A DNA stretch of 6,549 nucleotides, from positions 1-6,549 of the forward strand of contig JAUIEL010000408.1 of assembly GCA_030428825.1 (NCBI GenBank), in the 5' to 3' direction. Shown piece after piece: positions 1 to 5,800 of the stretch (the first letter of the stretch is position 1; each line of letters begins with the position of its first letter). The stretch is from a bacterium. Its GTDB lineage: Bacteria; Planctomycetota; B15-G4; JADJEK01. The notes under the pieces were generated by a model. It was not told the origin of the DNA. It searched no databases and saw only the letters and a program-made list of their open reading frames with translations. Both the position numbers and the translations under genes were made by a program.

Positions 1-570
1 CGAGACCACGATGTTCATGCGCGACTCATCGATCTTGATGATCTTGCACTCGATCTCCTTGCCGATGAACTCCGCGATGTCCCCCATGCGGCGGAGCGAC
101 ACCTGCGAGGCGGGCAGGAAGACCGGCACGCCGATGTCGACGAGCAGGCCGCCCTTGATCTTCCGGACGACCGTCCCCTTGACGACGTCCCCCTCCTTCT
201 GCGTGGAGATGACGCGCTCCCAGCCGCGGATGCGGTCGGCCTTGCGCTTGGAGAGCTGGAGGAATCCGGTGTCGCTCTCGATCTCCTCGATGAGGACCTC
301 GACCTCCATCCCCGCCTCGATGTTGGCGTCCTCGCCGAACTCGTAGACCGGGACCATCCCCTCGGACTTGTACCCGACGTCGACCAACACCTCGTTGTTG
401 ATCAGCTTCAGGACCTTCCCGGTGACGACGGTGTTCTCCTTGAAGTCCTTGACGGACTCCTCGTACAGCTTGTCCACGGCCGACGCGTCGGAGCCGGCCA
501 GCGCCGCCTCCACCTCCGCCTGGAGCTTCTCCTCGTCGATCGCGAACTTCTTGATCAGGTTCTTCGGCAT
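1..570 (-). CDS. rpsA: 30S ribosomal protein S1, N-terminal part (truncated by window edge)
   Basis: S1 helps the 30S subunit bind and unfold mRNA during initiation. Seen: 190 codons from an ATG at 570-568, open to base 1, so the C-terminal half lies outside the window. After a leader of about 40 residues comes a first S1-type repeat (about 45-110) with VLVDVGYKSEG at 61-71, then a second (about 126-190) with GGLLVDIG and FLPASQV near 140-157 and RMNIVVS at the edge. This follows the first two domains of E. coli S1, which form the ribosome-binding part, residue pattern by residue pattern. The roughly 35-residue extension before YEESVKDF is longer than in E. coli S1. No good Shine-Dalgarno is visible; only GAGAA lies just upstream of the ATG. 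It lies 76 bp downstream of plsC and is probably co-transcribed with cmk-plsC, a common bacterial neighbourhood for rpsA. Identification is secure; total length is unknown. Confidence 0.96.
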   Translation of the reverse strand, partial: MPKNLIKKFAIDEEKLQAEVEAALAGSDASAVDKLYEESVKDFKENTVVTGKVLKLINNEVLVDVGYKSEGMVPVYEFGEDANIEAGMEVEVLIEEIESDTGFLQLSKRKADRIRGWERVISTQKEGDVVKGTVVRKIKGGLLVDIGVPVFLPASQVSLRRMGDIAEFIGKEIECKIIKIDESRMNIVVS

Positions 571-586
571 CCGTTCTCAATCCCGG

Positions 587-600
587 CGCGCGCTCGCGCG
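587..600 (-). promoter_or_regulatory. GC hairpin in the rpsA leader
   Basis: A self-complementary alternating CG tract forms a 5-bp stem with a 4-nt loop (GAGC on the mRNA strand), 17-30 nt upstream of the rpsA start. The 76-bp plsC-rpsA gap has no recognisable sigma-70 promoter and no strong Shine-Dalgarno. In gammaproteobacteria the rpsA leader is also structured and SD-poor, and S1 represses its own translation there. Whether this hairpin acts that way is inference; alternating CG tracts also arise by chance at this GC content. Confidence 0.25.
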
Positions 601-646
601 TCGGCCTCTCGTGCCCGGGCGTACCGGCCGGGCGGCGGTCAGGGTT

Positions 647-1375
647 CTACGTGATCGGTCGCGCGTCCACCGCGGACGCGCCCTCCGTCGCCGCCCCGCA
701 ACCCTGCGCGGTCGGCCGACCGGCGGCGATCCCCTCGTCCGAGGGGACCGCGCCGACCTTCGTTCGTTCGTGTCCCCGGTCGACCGGGGGCGCCGTCGCG
801 CGACCGGCGAGGCGGTCGAGCGCGGCGCGCAGCGTGTCGGCCGCCGACTTCGGGTCGTCGACCCGGATCGGCGGGCCGAAGCGGACCTCGATCCGGCCGA
901 ACGGCTTCGGCAGCCGCCGCCGGCGCGGCCAGGCGTCGTACGTCCCCTCGATCCAGATCGGGACCACGGGGACGGAGGCGCGCTTGGCGAACATGGCGAA
1001 GCCGCGCTTCAGCTCCTTCACCTCGCCGTCGTCCGAGCGCGTCCCCTCCGGGAAGAGCGCGCAGCACGCGCCCTCGTCGAGCTTCTCCGCCACGGTCCGG
1101 ATCGACTCGCGATCCCCCTTGGCCGGGTCGATGGAGACGATATCGATCCCCTTCGTCACCAGGCTGTAGACGAGGCTCTTCTTCAACGAGCCGCGCGCGA
1201 CGAAGACCGTCTTCCGGCGGTGGGCACAACCGACGACCATCGGGTCGAAGAACGACACGTGGTTCGAGGCGAGGATGACCCCCCCCTCCGCCGGGACGTT
1301 CTCGCGGCCGACGACGCGGAACCGGTAGCAGAGCCGGAGCCACACCCCGACGACGGACCAGGCGATCCAGTACAT
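647..1375 (-). CDS. plsC: 1-acyl-sn-glycerol-3-phosphate acyltransferase (PlsC family)
   Basis: This is a membrane-bound acyltransferase expected to convert lysophosphatidic acid to phosphatidic acid. Seen: 242 residues. The N-terminus is hydrophobic (about 2-17). The catalytic H-x4-D box is NHVSFFD (His39, Asp44). The substrate-binding block FPEGTRS is at 108-114 and the later VPIWIEGTY block at 138-146, in the usual order and spacing. The last 50 residues (after about 190) are a polar, low-complexity tail rich in Ala, Gly, Arg and Pro, not part of the catalytic fold. The ATG at 1375 overlaps the cmk TGA by one base; a GTG one codon upstream (1378) would give a 4-base GTGA overlap instead. 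Either way, translation is probably coupled to cmk. Acyl specificity cannot be read from the sequence, so another lysophospholipid acyltransferase of the same family is possible. Confidence 0.9.
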   Translation of the reverse strand: MYWIAWSVVGVWLRLCYRFRVVGRENVPAEGGVILASNHVSFFDPMVVGCAHRRKTVFVARGSLKKSLVYSLVTKGIDIVSIDPAKGDRESIRTVAEKLDEGACCALFPEGTRSDDGEVKELKRGFAMFAKRASVPVVPIWIEGTYDAWPRRRRLPKPFGRIEVRFGPPIRVDDPKSAADTLRAALDRLAGRATAPPVDRGHERTKVGAVPSDEGIAAGRPTAQGCGAATEGASAVDARPIT

Positions 1376-2067
1376 CACGAGGCCGCCCCCCCCGCCGCGG
1401 CGACGCGCGCCACGATCCGGTCGACGACCTGGTCGACCGACAGGTCGCTCGTGTCGACGATCTCGACCCCCGTCGCCGCCCGGAGCGGCGCGTGCTCGCG
1501 CGACGAGTCCTTCTCGTCGCGCGCGTCGATCTCCGCGACCATCGCCGGACGCTCGGGGGCCGGCAGGCCGCGCCGCGCGAGGTCCCCGATCCGCCGCTCG
1601 GCCCGCACCTCGACGCTGGCGTCGAGGTAGAACCGGTGCTCCGCCCGCGGGAAGACGACCGTCGCCATGTCCCGCCCCTCGGCGACCAGGCCCGGCCGGG
1701 CCCGCCGGCCGAAGTCGAGCTGGAGGGACGTCATCCGCCGCCGCACGCCGGGGAGGGCCGAGACCGCGGAGACCCTCGACGTCACCTCGTCGGCGCGGAT
1801 CCGGTCCTCGACCTCGCGCCCGCCGACCGTCACCGTCCCGCGGTCGTCGAGGGAGACGCCGGCCGCGTCGACCGCGCGGCAGACCGCCTCCTCGTCGAGC
1901 GGCTCGTCGGCGCAGCCCGCGTCGAGCGCGGCGAGGGTCGCGGCCCGGTACATCGCCCCGGTGTCGAGGAACCGGTACCCCAGCCGCTCGGCCACGCGAC
2001 GCGCGACCGTGGTCTTTCCCGACCCCGCCGGGCCGTCCATCGTGACTATGGATTCGTCGGACGCCAT
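1375..2067 (-). CDS. cmk: Cytidylate kinase
   Basis: Cmk phosphorylates CMP and dCMP with ATP in the cytoplasm, feeding RNA, DNA and CDP-lipid synthesis. Seen: 230 residues, close to E. coli Cmk. In order: P-loop GPAGSGKT at 12-19, the nucleotide-binding segment LDTGAMYRA at 34-42, the family signature EGRDMATVVFP at 130-140, FYLDA at 146-150 and the lid segment DARDEKDSSRE at 181-191, all with expected spacing. The ATG at 2067 puts the P-loop 11 residues from the N-terminus, as usual for the family. A Shine-Dalgarno is weak (GGCGGG about 6 nt upstream). It is separated from lpxH by 95 bp with a possible promoter, and overlaps plsC at its 3' end, so it may head a cmk-plsC-rpsA operon. Confidence 0.95.
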   Translation of the reverse strand: MASDESIVTMDGPAGSGKTTVARRVAERLGYRFLDTGAMYRAATLAALDAGCADEPLDEEAVCRAVDAAGVSLDDRGTVTVGGREVEDRIRADEVTSRVSAVSALPGVRRRMTSLQLDFGRRARPGLVAEGRDMATVVFPRAEHRFYLDASVEVRAERRIGDLARRGLPAPERPAMVAEIDARDEKDSSREHAPLRAATGVEIVDTSDLSVDQVVDRIVARVAAAGGAAS

Positions 2068-2078
2068 CGAAGCCCGCC

Positions 2079-2108
2079 AGTCTAGACGTTTCCGGCGATT
2101 CGGGGCAA
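2079..2108 (-). promoter_or_regulatory. Possible sigma-70-type promoter for cmk
   Basis: On the minus strand, TTGCCC (2108-2103) and TAGACT (2084-2079) are separated by 18 nt, each matching four of six consensus positions. Transcription would start only a few bases before the cmk ATG, giving a nearly leaderless mRNA, which fits the weak ribosome binding site. This is a pattern match only. Read-through from lpxH across the 95-bp gap is the alternative. Confidence 0.25.
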
Positions 2109-2162
2109 GGGCGCGGCGCCGTCCGGCTCCCCCCGGGACGCGCGTCGGTGGAGGCCGGGCGC

Positions 2163-2924
2163 TCAGTCGAGCCGGGCCGGGGCCCGGGGGACCGCCGACC
2201 CGAACCCGACGAGGCGGATCCCGTCCCCGTCGATCTCCCCGTAGACGCCCCCCTCCTCGCTCCAGTCGCCGAGGACGTGGACCCGGGCCGGGCGCCCCTC
2301 GAGCGTGCCGTAGGTCCGCTCGCCGGGGGCGTGGACGTGCCCGCAGACCATCGCGTCGATCCCCTCTGCGTACCGGTCGCGGACGGCGGAGCCGACGAGG
2401 TCCATCTCCTCGGGGGACTTCCGGGCGACCGAGTCGGACGAGGTCCTCCGGACCCGCCGCGCCAGGGCGAACGCGGCCGGGCGCGGCAGGGCCCACGAGA
2501 GGAACCGCGGGATCCAAGAGCGGAGGAGCCGCTTCGACTTCTGGTAATCGACGTCGAGGGTGCAGAGGGAGTCGCCGTGGAGGAGGAGGACGCGGCGGCC
2601 GAACAGCTCCTGCACCTCCTCCTCGCCGGTGACCCGACCGCCGCACCGCGCCGCCTCGGGCCCGCCGAGCAGGAAGTCGCGGTTCCCATGGAACAGGACG
2701 ACCTCGGTCCCCGCGGCGCTCAGCTCGGCGAGCGCGTCCCAGACCGGTTCGAGTTCGGGGACGCCGAGCTGCCGCCGCCCGACCCAGAAGTCGAACAGGT
2801 CGCCGAGGAGGCAGAGGCGGTCCGCGCCGGCGACGCGCTCGCGGAGGAACCGGAGGAACGTCGCGGTCGTCCCCGGGCGCGCGGGGGAGAGGTGGACGTC
2901 GGAGGCGAGGACGACGCGCTTCAA
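2163..2924 (-). CDS. lpxH: UDP-2,3-diacylglucosamine pyrophosphatase (LpxH)
   Basis: LpxH hydrolyses UDP-2,3-diacylglucosamine to lipid X and UMP, the fourth step of lipid A synthesis, at the inner membrane face. Seen: 253 residues of the calcineurin-like metallophosphatase fold. Metal-site motifs are in order: SDVHL (Asp9, His11), GDLFDFW (Asp42), GNRDFLLG (Asn81, Arg82, Asp83), HGDSL (His116) and CGHVHAP (His196, His198). GNRDFLLG and the long insert after HGD, with VDYQ and basic/aromatic residues at 125-175, are typical of LpxH rather than of other metallophosphatases. The reading frame begins with TTG at 2924-2922; no ATG or GTG is available before the first metal ligand, and no upstream start codon is seen in this frame after the regulator's stop. 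No clear Shine-Dalgarno is present. It lies 31 bp after the regulator gene, so co-transcription with it is likely. Confidence 0.92.
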   Translation of the reverse strand: MKRVVLASDVHLSPARPGTTATFLRFLRERVAGADRLCLLGDLFDFWVGRRQLGVPELEPVWDALAELSAAGTEVVLFHGNRDFLLGGPEAARCGGRVTGEEEVQELFGRRVLLLHGDSLCTLDVDYQKSKRLLRSWIPRFLSWALPRPAAFALARRVRRTSSDSVARKSPEEMDLVGSAVRDRYAEGIDAMVCGHVHAPGERTYGTLEGRPARVHVLGDWSEEGGVYGEIDGDGIRLVGFGSAVPRAPARLD

Positions 2925-2955
2925 GGCCGGGACGGAGGGAGCGAGCGGGGCGAGG

Positions 2956-4356
2956 TCAGTCGCTCCCGAACTCGTACTCCTTCATCTTCTCCCAGAGGTT
3001 CTTCCGGCTGATCCCGAGGAGCGCCGCCGCCTGCGCCTTGTGGTTCCCCGTCGTCTTCAGGACCCGCTTGATGTGCTCGATCTCGGCGGCGCGCACGACC
3101 TCCTTCAGGGTCGTGGTGGCCGGGACGTGCGCCGCGTTCTTGAAGCGCGGGGACGGCAGCAGGAGGTGCTCCTTCTTCAGCGTCCGCGAGTCGCCGGCCA
3201 TCGCGATGGCCCGCTCGACCGAGTTCTCGAGCTCGCGCACGTTCCCCGGCCAGGGATAGAGGCAGAGCGCGTCCATCACGTCGGACGGGACCTCGTACTC
3301 GTCCCGGGGCCGGAAGCGGCGGACGAAGTGGTGGACGAGGAGCGGGATGTCCTCGACGCGCTCCCGGAGCGGCGGCAGCCGGAGGGGGACGACGTTCAGC
3401 CGGTAGAAGAGGTCCTCGCGGAACTTCCCCTCCTGCATCAGCTCGGCGAGGTTCTTCTTCGTCGCGGTGACGACCCGGATGTCGACGCCGATCGGCTTCT
3501 CGCCGCCGACGCGTTCGATGACCCGCTCCTGCAGCGCGCGGAGGAGCTTCACCTGCACCGGCAGGCCGAGATCGTCGACGTCGTCGAGGAAGAGCGTGCC
3601 GCCGTCGGCGAGTTCGAACCGGCCGTGCCGCGCCTTCTTCGCGTCGGTGAACGCGCCGGCCTCGTGCCCGAACAGCTCGGCCTCGAGGAGGGTCTCGGGG
3701 AGCGCGGCGCACGAGAGCGCGACGAACGGACCGTCGCGCCGCTCGGAGTTCCGGTGGATCGAGCGCGCGATCACCTCCTTGCCGGTGCCGCTCTCGCCCT
3801 CGATGAGGATCGAGGCGTCGGTCTTCGCGACGGTCCGGACGACGTTCAGCACCTCGACCATCGGCGCCGACGTGCCGATGACGTTCTCGAACCCCTCGAG
3901 CCGGCCGAGGTCCTCGTGGAGCGAACGGTTCTCCCGCTCGAGCTTCCGGATCCGCGCGACGCGGGCGACCAGCAGGAGGAGCTCGTCGTTCAGGAACGGC
4001 TTCAGCACGTAGTGGTAGGCGCCGTGCCGCATCGCCTCGACCGCCGACTCGACCGAGCCGTGGGCGGTGATCAGGATCACCTCGGTCCCCGCCCCCTTCT
4101 CCTCGACCGCCTTGACGACCTCGAGCCCGTCGGCGCCGGGCATCCGGAGGTCGGTGACGACGACGTCGAACCGCGTCGACGCGATCGCGGCGAGGGCCTC
4201 GTCCCCCGTGGCGACGGTCGTGACCCGGTGCCCCACCTCCTCCAGGTCGTCGGAGAGGGTGACCCGGATCGACTCCTCGTCGTCGGCGACGAGCACGTCG
4301 AGCGGGAGCGCGGGGCGCCTCGGATCTTCCTTGGCCTCGGCGGCGGACGCGGTCAT
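2956..4356 (-). CDS. Sigma-54-dependent response regulator, NtrC family
   Basis: A two-component transcription activator of 466 residues with three domains. The receiver (about 18-130) has acidic Asp25/Asp26, phospho-acceptor Asp69 in VVTDLRMP, Thr97 and Lys119. The AAA+ sigma-54 interaction domain (about 157-385) has Walker A GESGTGKE at 187-194, the sigma-54 contact loop GAFTDA at 234-239, Walker B GTLFLDD at 253-259, arginine-finger region FREDLFYRLNV at 312-322 and WPGNVRELEN at 369-378. The Fis-type helix-turn-helix (about 425-460) contains NHKAQAAALLGISRKNLW. Two positions differ from consensus: GAFTGA reads GAFTDA, and Walker B has Asp-Asp instead of Asp-Glu. No sensor kinase is adjacent and targets are unknown. 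The ATG at 4356 places the receiver close to the N-terminus; an open frame continues upstream over gmhA but lacks homology and is antisense. No Shine-Dalgarno is visible. It precedes lpxH by 31 bp and is divergent from gmhA. Confidence 0.93.
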   Translation of the reverse strand: MTASAAEAKEDPRRPALPLDVLVADDEESIRVTLSDDLEEVGHRVTTVATGDEALAAIASTRFDVVVTDLRMPGADGLEVVKAVEEKGAGTEVILITAHGSVESAVEAMRHGAYHYVLKPFLNDELLLLVARVARIRKLERENRSLHEDLGRLEGFENVIGTSAPMVEVLNVVRTVAKTDASILIEGESGTGKEVIARSIHRNSERRDGPFVALSCAALPETLLEAELFGHEAGAFTDAKKARHGRFELADGGTLFLDDVDDLGLPVQVKLLRALQERVIERVGGEKPIGVDIRVVTATKKNLAELMQEGKFREDLFYRLNVVPLRLPPLRERVEDIPLLVHHFVRRFRPRDEYEVPSDVMDALCLYPWPGNVRELENSVERAIAMAGDSRTLKKEHLLLPSPRFKNAAHVPATTTLKEVVRAAEIEHIKRVLKTTGNHKAQAAALLGISRKNLWEKMKEYEFGSD

Positions 4357-4437
4357 AGGTGGGCCCGGCGATGGATCGGATCGTGACCACTTTCTACAGT
4401 TCGGGGGAGAGACGGCAACCGCCAAGGACCCCGCGAG
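4357..4437. promoter_or_regulatory. Divergent intergenic region between regulator and gmhA
   Basis: These 81 bp must hold start signals for both directions unless promoters lie inside the genes. A plausible gmhA Shine-Dalgarno, AAGGA, lies at 4424-4428, nine bases before the ATG. I see no sigma-54 -24/-12 element (GG and GC doublets at the right spacing) on either strand and no convincing -35/-10 pair. TACAGT near 4395 resembles a -10 but has only a poor -35 partner. Confidence 0.4.
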
Positions 4438-5037
4438 ATGCAGACCGACCCCGCCACCGGCGCGATCCGGGAGATGTTCGACGCGCACGAGAGCGTCCTG
4501 CGCGAGACGCGAGAGCGGCTCACCGCCCCGATCGCCGCCGCCGCCGAAGCCGTGGTCTCCGCCTACCGGAAGGGCCGGAAGGTCCTCCTGTTCGGGAACG
4601 GCGGGTCGTTCACGGACGCGCTCCACATCGAGGGAGAGCTGACGAACCGGTTCCACACCGACCACGAGGGGCTCCCCGCGATCGCCCTCGGCGCCGGGCA
4701 GGCGTCCCTGACCGCGACCGCGAACGACTACTCGTACGACGAGCTGTTCGCGCGGCTGGTGAAGGCGTACGGGAAGCAGGGGGACGTCGCGATCGGGCTG
4801 ACCACCAGCGGCAACTCGGAGAACGTCGTGCGCGGGCTCGAGCGGGCGCGCGGGCTCGGCCTCCGGACGATCGCGTTCACCGGACGGACCGGCGGCCGCG
4901 CGGCCGAGCACGCCGAGCTGCTGCTGAACGTCCCGAGCGACGAGACCCCACGCATCCAGGAGATGCACATCCTCGCCGCCCACGCGATCTGCGCGCTCGT
5001 CGAGGAGAGCCTCTTCCCCGACGCCGCCCGCCCGTGA
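4438..5037 (+). CDS. gmhA: Phosphoheptose isomerase (sedoheptulose 7-phosphate isomerase)
   Basis: GmhA converts sedoheptulose 7-phosphate to D-glycero-D-manno-heptose 7-phosphate, the first step toward ADP-heptose for the LPS inner core; it is a cytoplasmic homotetramer. Seen: 199 residues forming one SIS sugar-isomerase domain. Motifs: FGNGGS at 52-57, ALHIEGELTNRF at 61-72, TATANDYSYDE at 92-102, phosphate-binding TTSGNS at 122-127, and RIQEMHILAAH at 172-182. His63, Glu67, Gln174 and His182 fall where GmhA enzymes carry their zinc and catalytic residues (offset of one from the Burkholderia enzyme). The ATG is supported by AAGGA nine bases upstream. The stop overlaps the gmhB start, and this pairing favours GmhA over the related replication protein DiaA. 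Confidence 0.93.
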   Translation: MQTDPATGAIREMFDAHESVLRETRERLTAPIAAAAEAVVSAYRKGRKVLLFGNGGSFTDALHIEGELTNRFHTDHEGLPAIALGAGQASLTATANDYSYDELFARLVKAYGKQGDVAIGLTTSGNSENVVRGLERARGLGLRTIAFTGRTGGRAAEHAELLLNVPSDETPRIQEMHILAAHAICALVEESLFPDAARP

Positions 5038-5615
5038 GGAAGCGCCGCGCCGTCTTCCTCGACCGCGACGGCACGATCAACGTCGAGCGGAAGGATTGGC
5101 TCGCGCGGCCGGACCAGCTCCGCCTGATCCGCGGCGCCGCCGGCGCGATCCGGCGGCTGAACGACGCCGGATTCGCGGTCGTCGTGCTCACGAACCAGTC
5201 GGGCGTCGCCCGGGGACACATCCGCGCGGAGGCGCTCCAGGAGATCCACCGGGAGCTCGAACGCCGCCTCCGGAGGTCCGGCGCCCACGTCGACGCGATC
5301 CTCCACTGCCCCCACCACCCGACCGAGGGACGCGCCCCGTACCGCCGCCGCTGCCGCTGCCGCAAACCCTCGAAGGGGATGCTCGACCGCGCCGTGAAGG
5401 GGCTCGGGCTGACCTTGCGCGGATCGTGGATCGTCGGCGACGCCGTGCGGGACCTCGCGCTCGCGGAGGGGAACGAGCTGACGCCCGTTCTCGTCCGGAC
5501 GGGAAAGGGGCGAAAGTCGGAGACGGAGGCGCGCGAACGCTTCGGCCGGCATCTCCCCGTCGTGCCGAAGCTCGAAGACGCGGTGGAGTTCATCCTCGCC
5601 GAGCGGAGCGGCTGA
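5034..5615 (+). CDS. gmhB: D-glycero-D-manno-heptose 1,7-bisphosphate 7-phosphatase
   Basis: GmhB removes the 7-phosphate from heptose 1,7-bisphosphate, giving heptose 1-phosphate on the ADP-heptose pathway. Seen: 193 residues of a compact HAD phosphatase. FLDRDGTIN holds nucleophile Asp10 and acid/base Asp12. VLTNQSGVARG at 51-61 is the second HAD motif with the family's GVARG loop. A CPH...CRC zinc site (Cys92, His94, Cys107, Cys109) is followed by RKP. IVGDAVRDL at 133-141 supplies the last metal-binding Asp136. The residue after it is Ala137, where E. coli GmhB has Lys. The start is GTG at 5034, inside a GTGA overlap with gmhA, so translation is coupled. An in-frame alternative further upstream would overlap gmhA extensively and is unlikely. 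Histidinol-phosphate phosphatase is the nearest alternative family, but the gmhA partner argues against it. The kinase/adenylyltransferase of the pathway is not in the window. Confidence 0.93.
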   Translation: MRKRRAVFLDRDGTINVERKDWLARPDQLRLIRGAAGAIRRLNDAGFAVVVLTNQSGVARGHIRAEALQEIHRELERRLRRSGAHVDAILHCPHHPTEGRAPYRRRCRCRKPSKGMLDRAVKGLGLTLRGSWIVGDAVRDLALAEGNELTPVLVRTGKGRKSETEARERFGRHLPVVPKLEDAVEFILAERSG

Positions 5616-5721
5616 CCGCCGCGGAGGGGAGTCGCCGGCCCGGCGTCGGTGTGGTTTCCGGGGGTCGGTGAGGCGAGCTCCTCCCAGAGACTCTGGCCAG
5701 GCCAGCACGAGGTCCTCGACA
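5616..5721. other. Non-coding spacer with several short palindromes
   Basis: No gene is supported here. The stretch contains three near-perfect palindromes with one-base centres: 5633-5645 (6+1+6), 5684-5696 (6+1+6) and 5708-5718 (5+1+5). None is followed by a T-run, so no standard intrinsic terminator for gmhB can be called. Confidence 0.5.
5707..5715 (+). repeat. Left copy of 9-bp direct repeat flanking the hairpin
   Basis: The 9-mer acgaggtcc occurs here and again at 5803-5811, in the same orientation, six and four bases outside the 29-bp inverted repeat. Its core gaggtcc is found a third time in the hairpin loop (5754-5760). The two outer copies are 96 bp apart. They could be a target-site duplication or a recognition motif; chance is not excluded at this GC content. 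Confidence 0.55.
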
Positions 5722-5798
5722 CGGCCCGTCCGTCGCCTTGGTCGTCGCTCCTGGAGGTCCTTCGGATGCGAGCGACGACCAAGGCGACGGACGGGCCG
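5722..5798. repeat. Perfect 29-bp inverted repeat, REP-like hairpin
   Basis: Arms 5722-5750 and 5770-5798 are complementary at all 29 positions, around a 19-nt loop (5751-5769). The stem ends two bases from the transposase stop codon. On the transposase strand the hairpin is preceded by GTAG (5804-5801), separated by two bases; GTAG immediately 5' of a palindrome is the hallmark of REP sequences recognised by RAYT transposases. The arms are longer and more perfect than a classical REP. It sits between two convergent genes (gmhB and the transposase) and could also stop transcription from both sides, although there is no U-tract. The structure is certain; the REP interpretation is inference. 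Confidence 0.85.
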
Positions 5799-5800
5799 GG

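Noticed and set aside
1376..2689. Long minus-strand open frame upstream of and in frame with plsC
   Set aside because: It runs through cmk and lpxH in the wrong frame and shows no motif until the plsC ATG at 1375.
2560..4386. 608-codon plus-strand open frame
   Set aside because: It is antisense to the regulator and lpxH, which have complete motifs. The translation is low-complexity Arg/Asp/Glu/Leu-rich with no domain, as expected from GC-rich third positions.
4357..4437. Sigma-54 promoter for gmhA or autoregulation
   Set aside because: GG and GC doublets were sought on both strands but none has the -24/-12 spacing.
4357..4983. N-terminal extension of the regulator
   Set aside because: It would overlap gmhA antisense; the receiver domain begins just after the ATG at 4356 and the extension has no recognisable domain.
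5722..5798. Classical intrinsic terminator
   Set aside because: The stem is strong but neither strand has a T-run after it, and the 29-bp perfect arms are atypical for a terminator.
5616..5800. CRISPR array or tandem repeat locus
   Set aside because: The repeated words are one inverted pair and three copies of a heptamer, with no regular repeat-spacer pattern.
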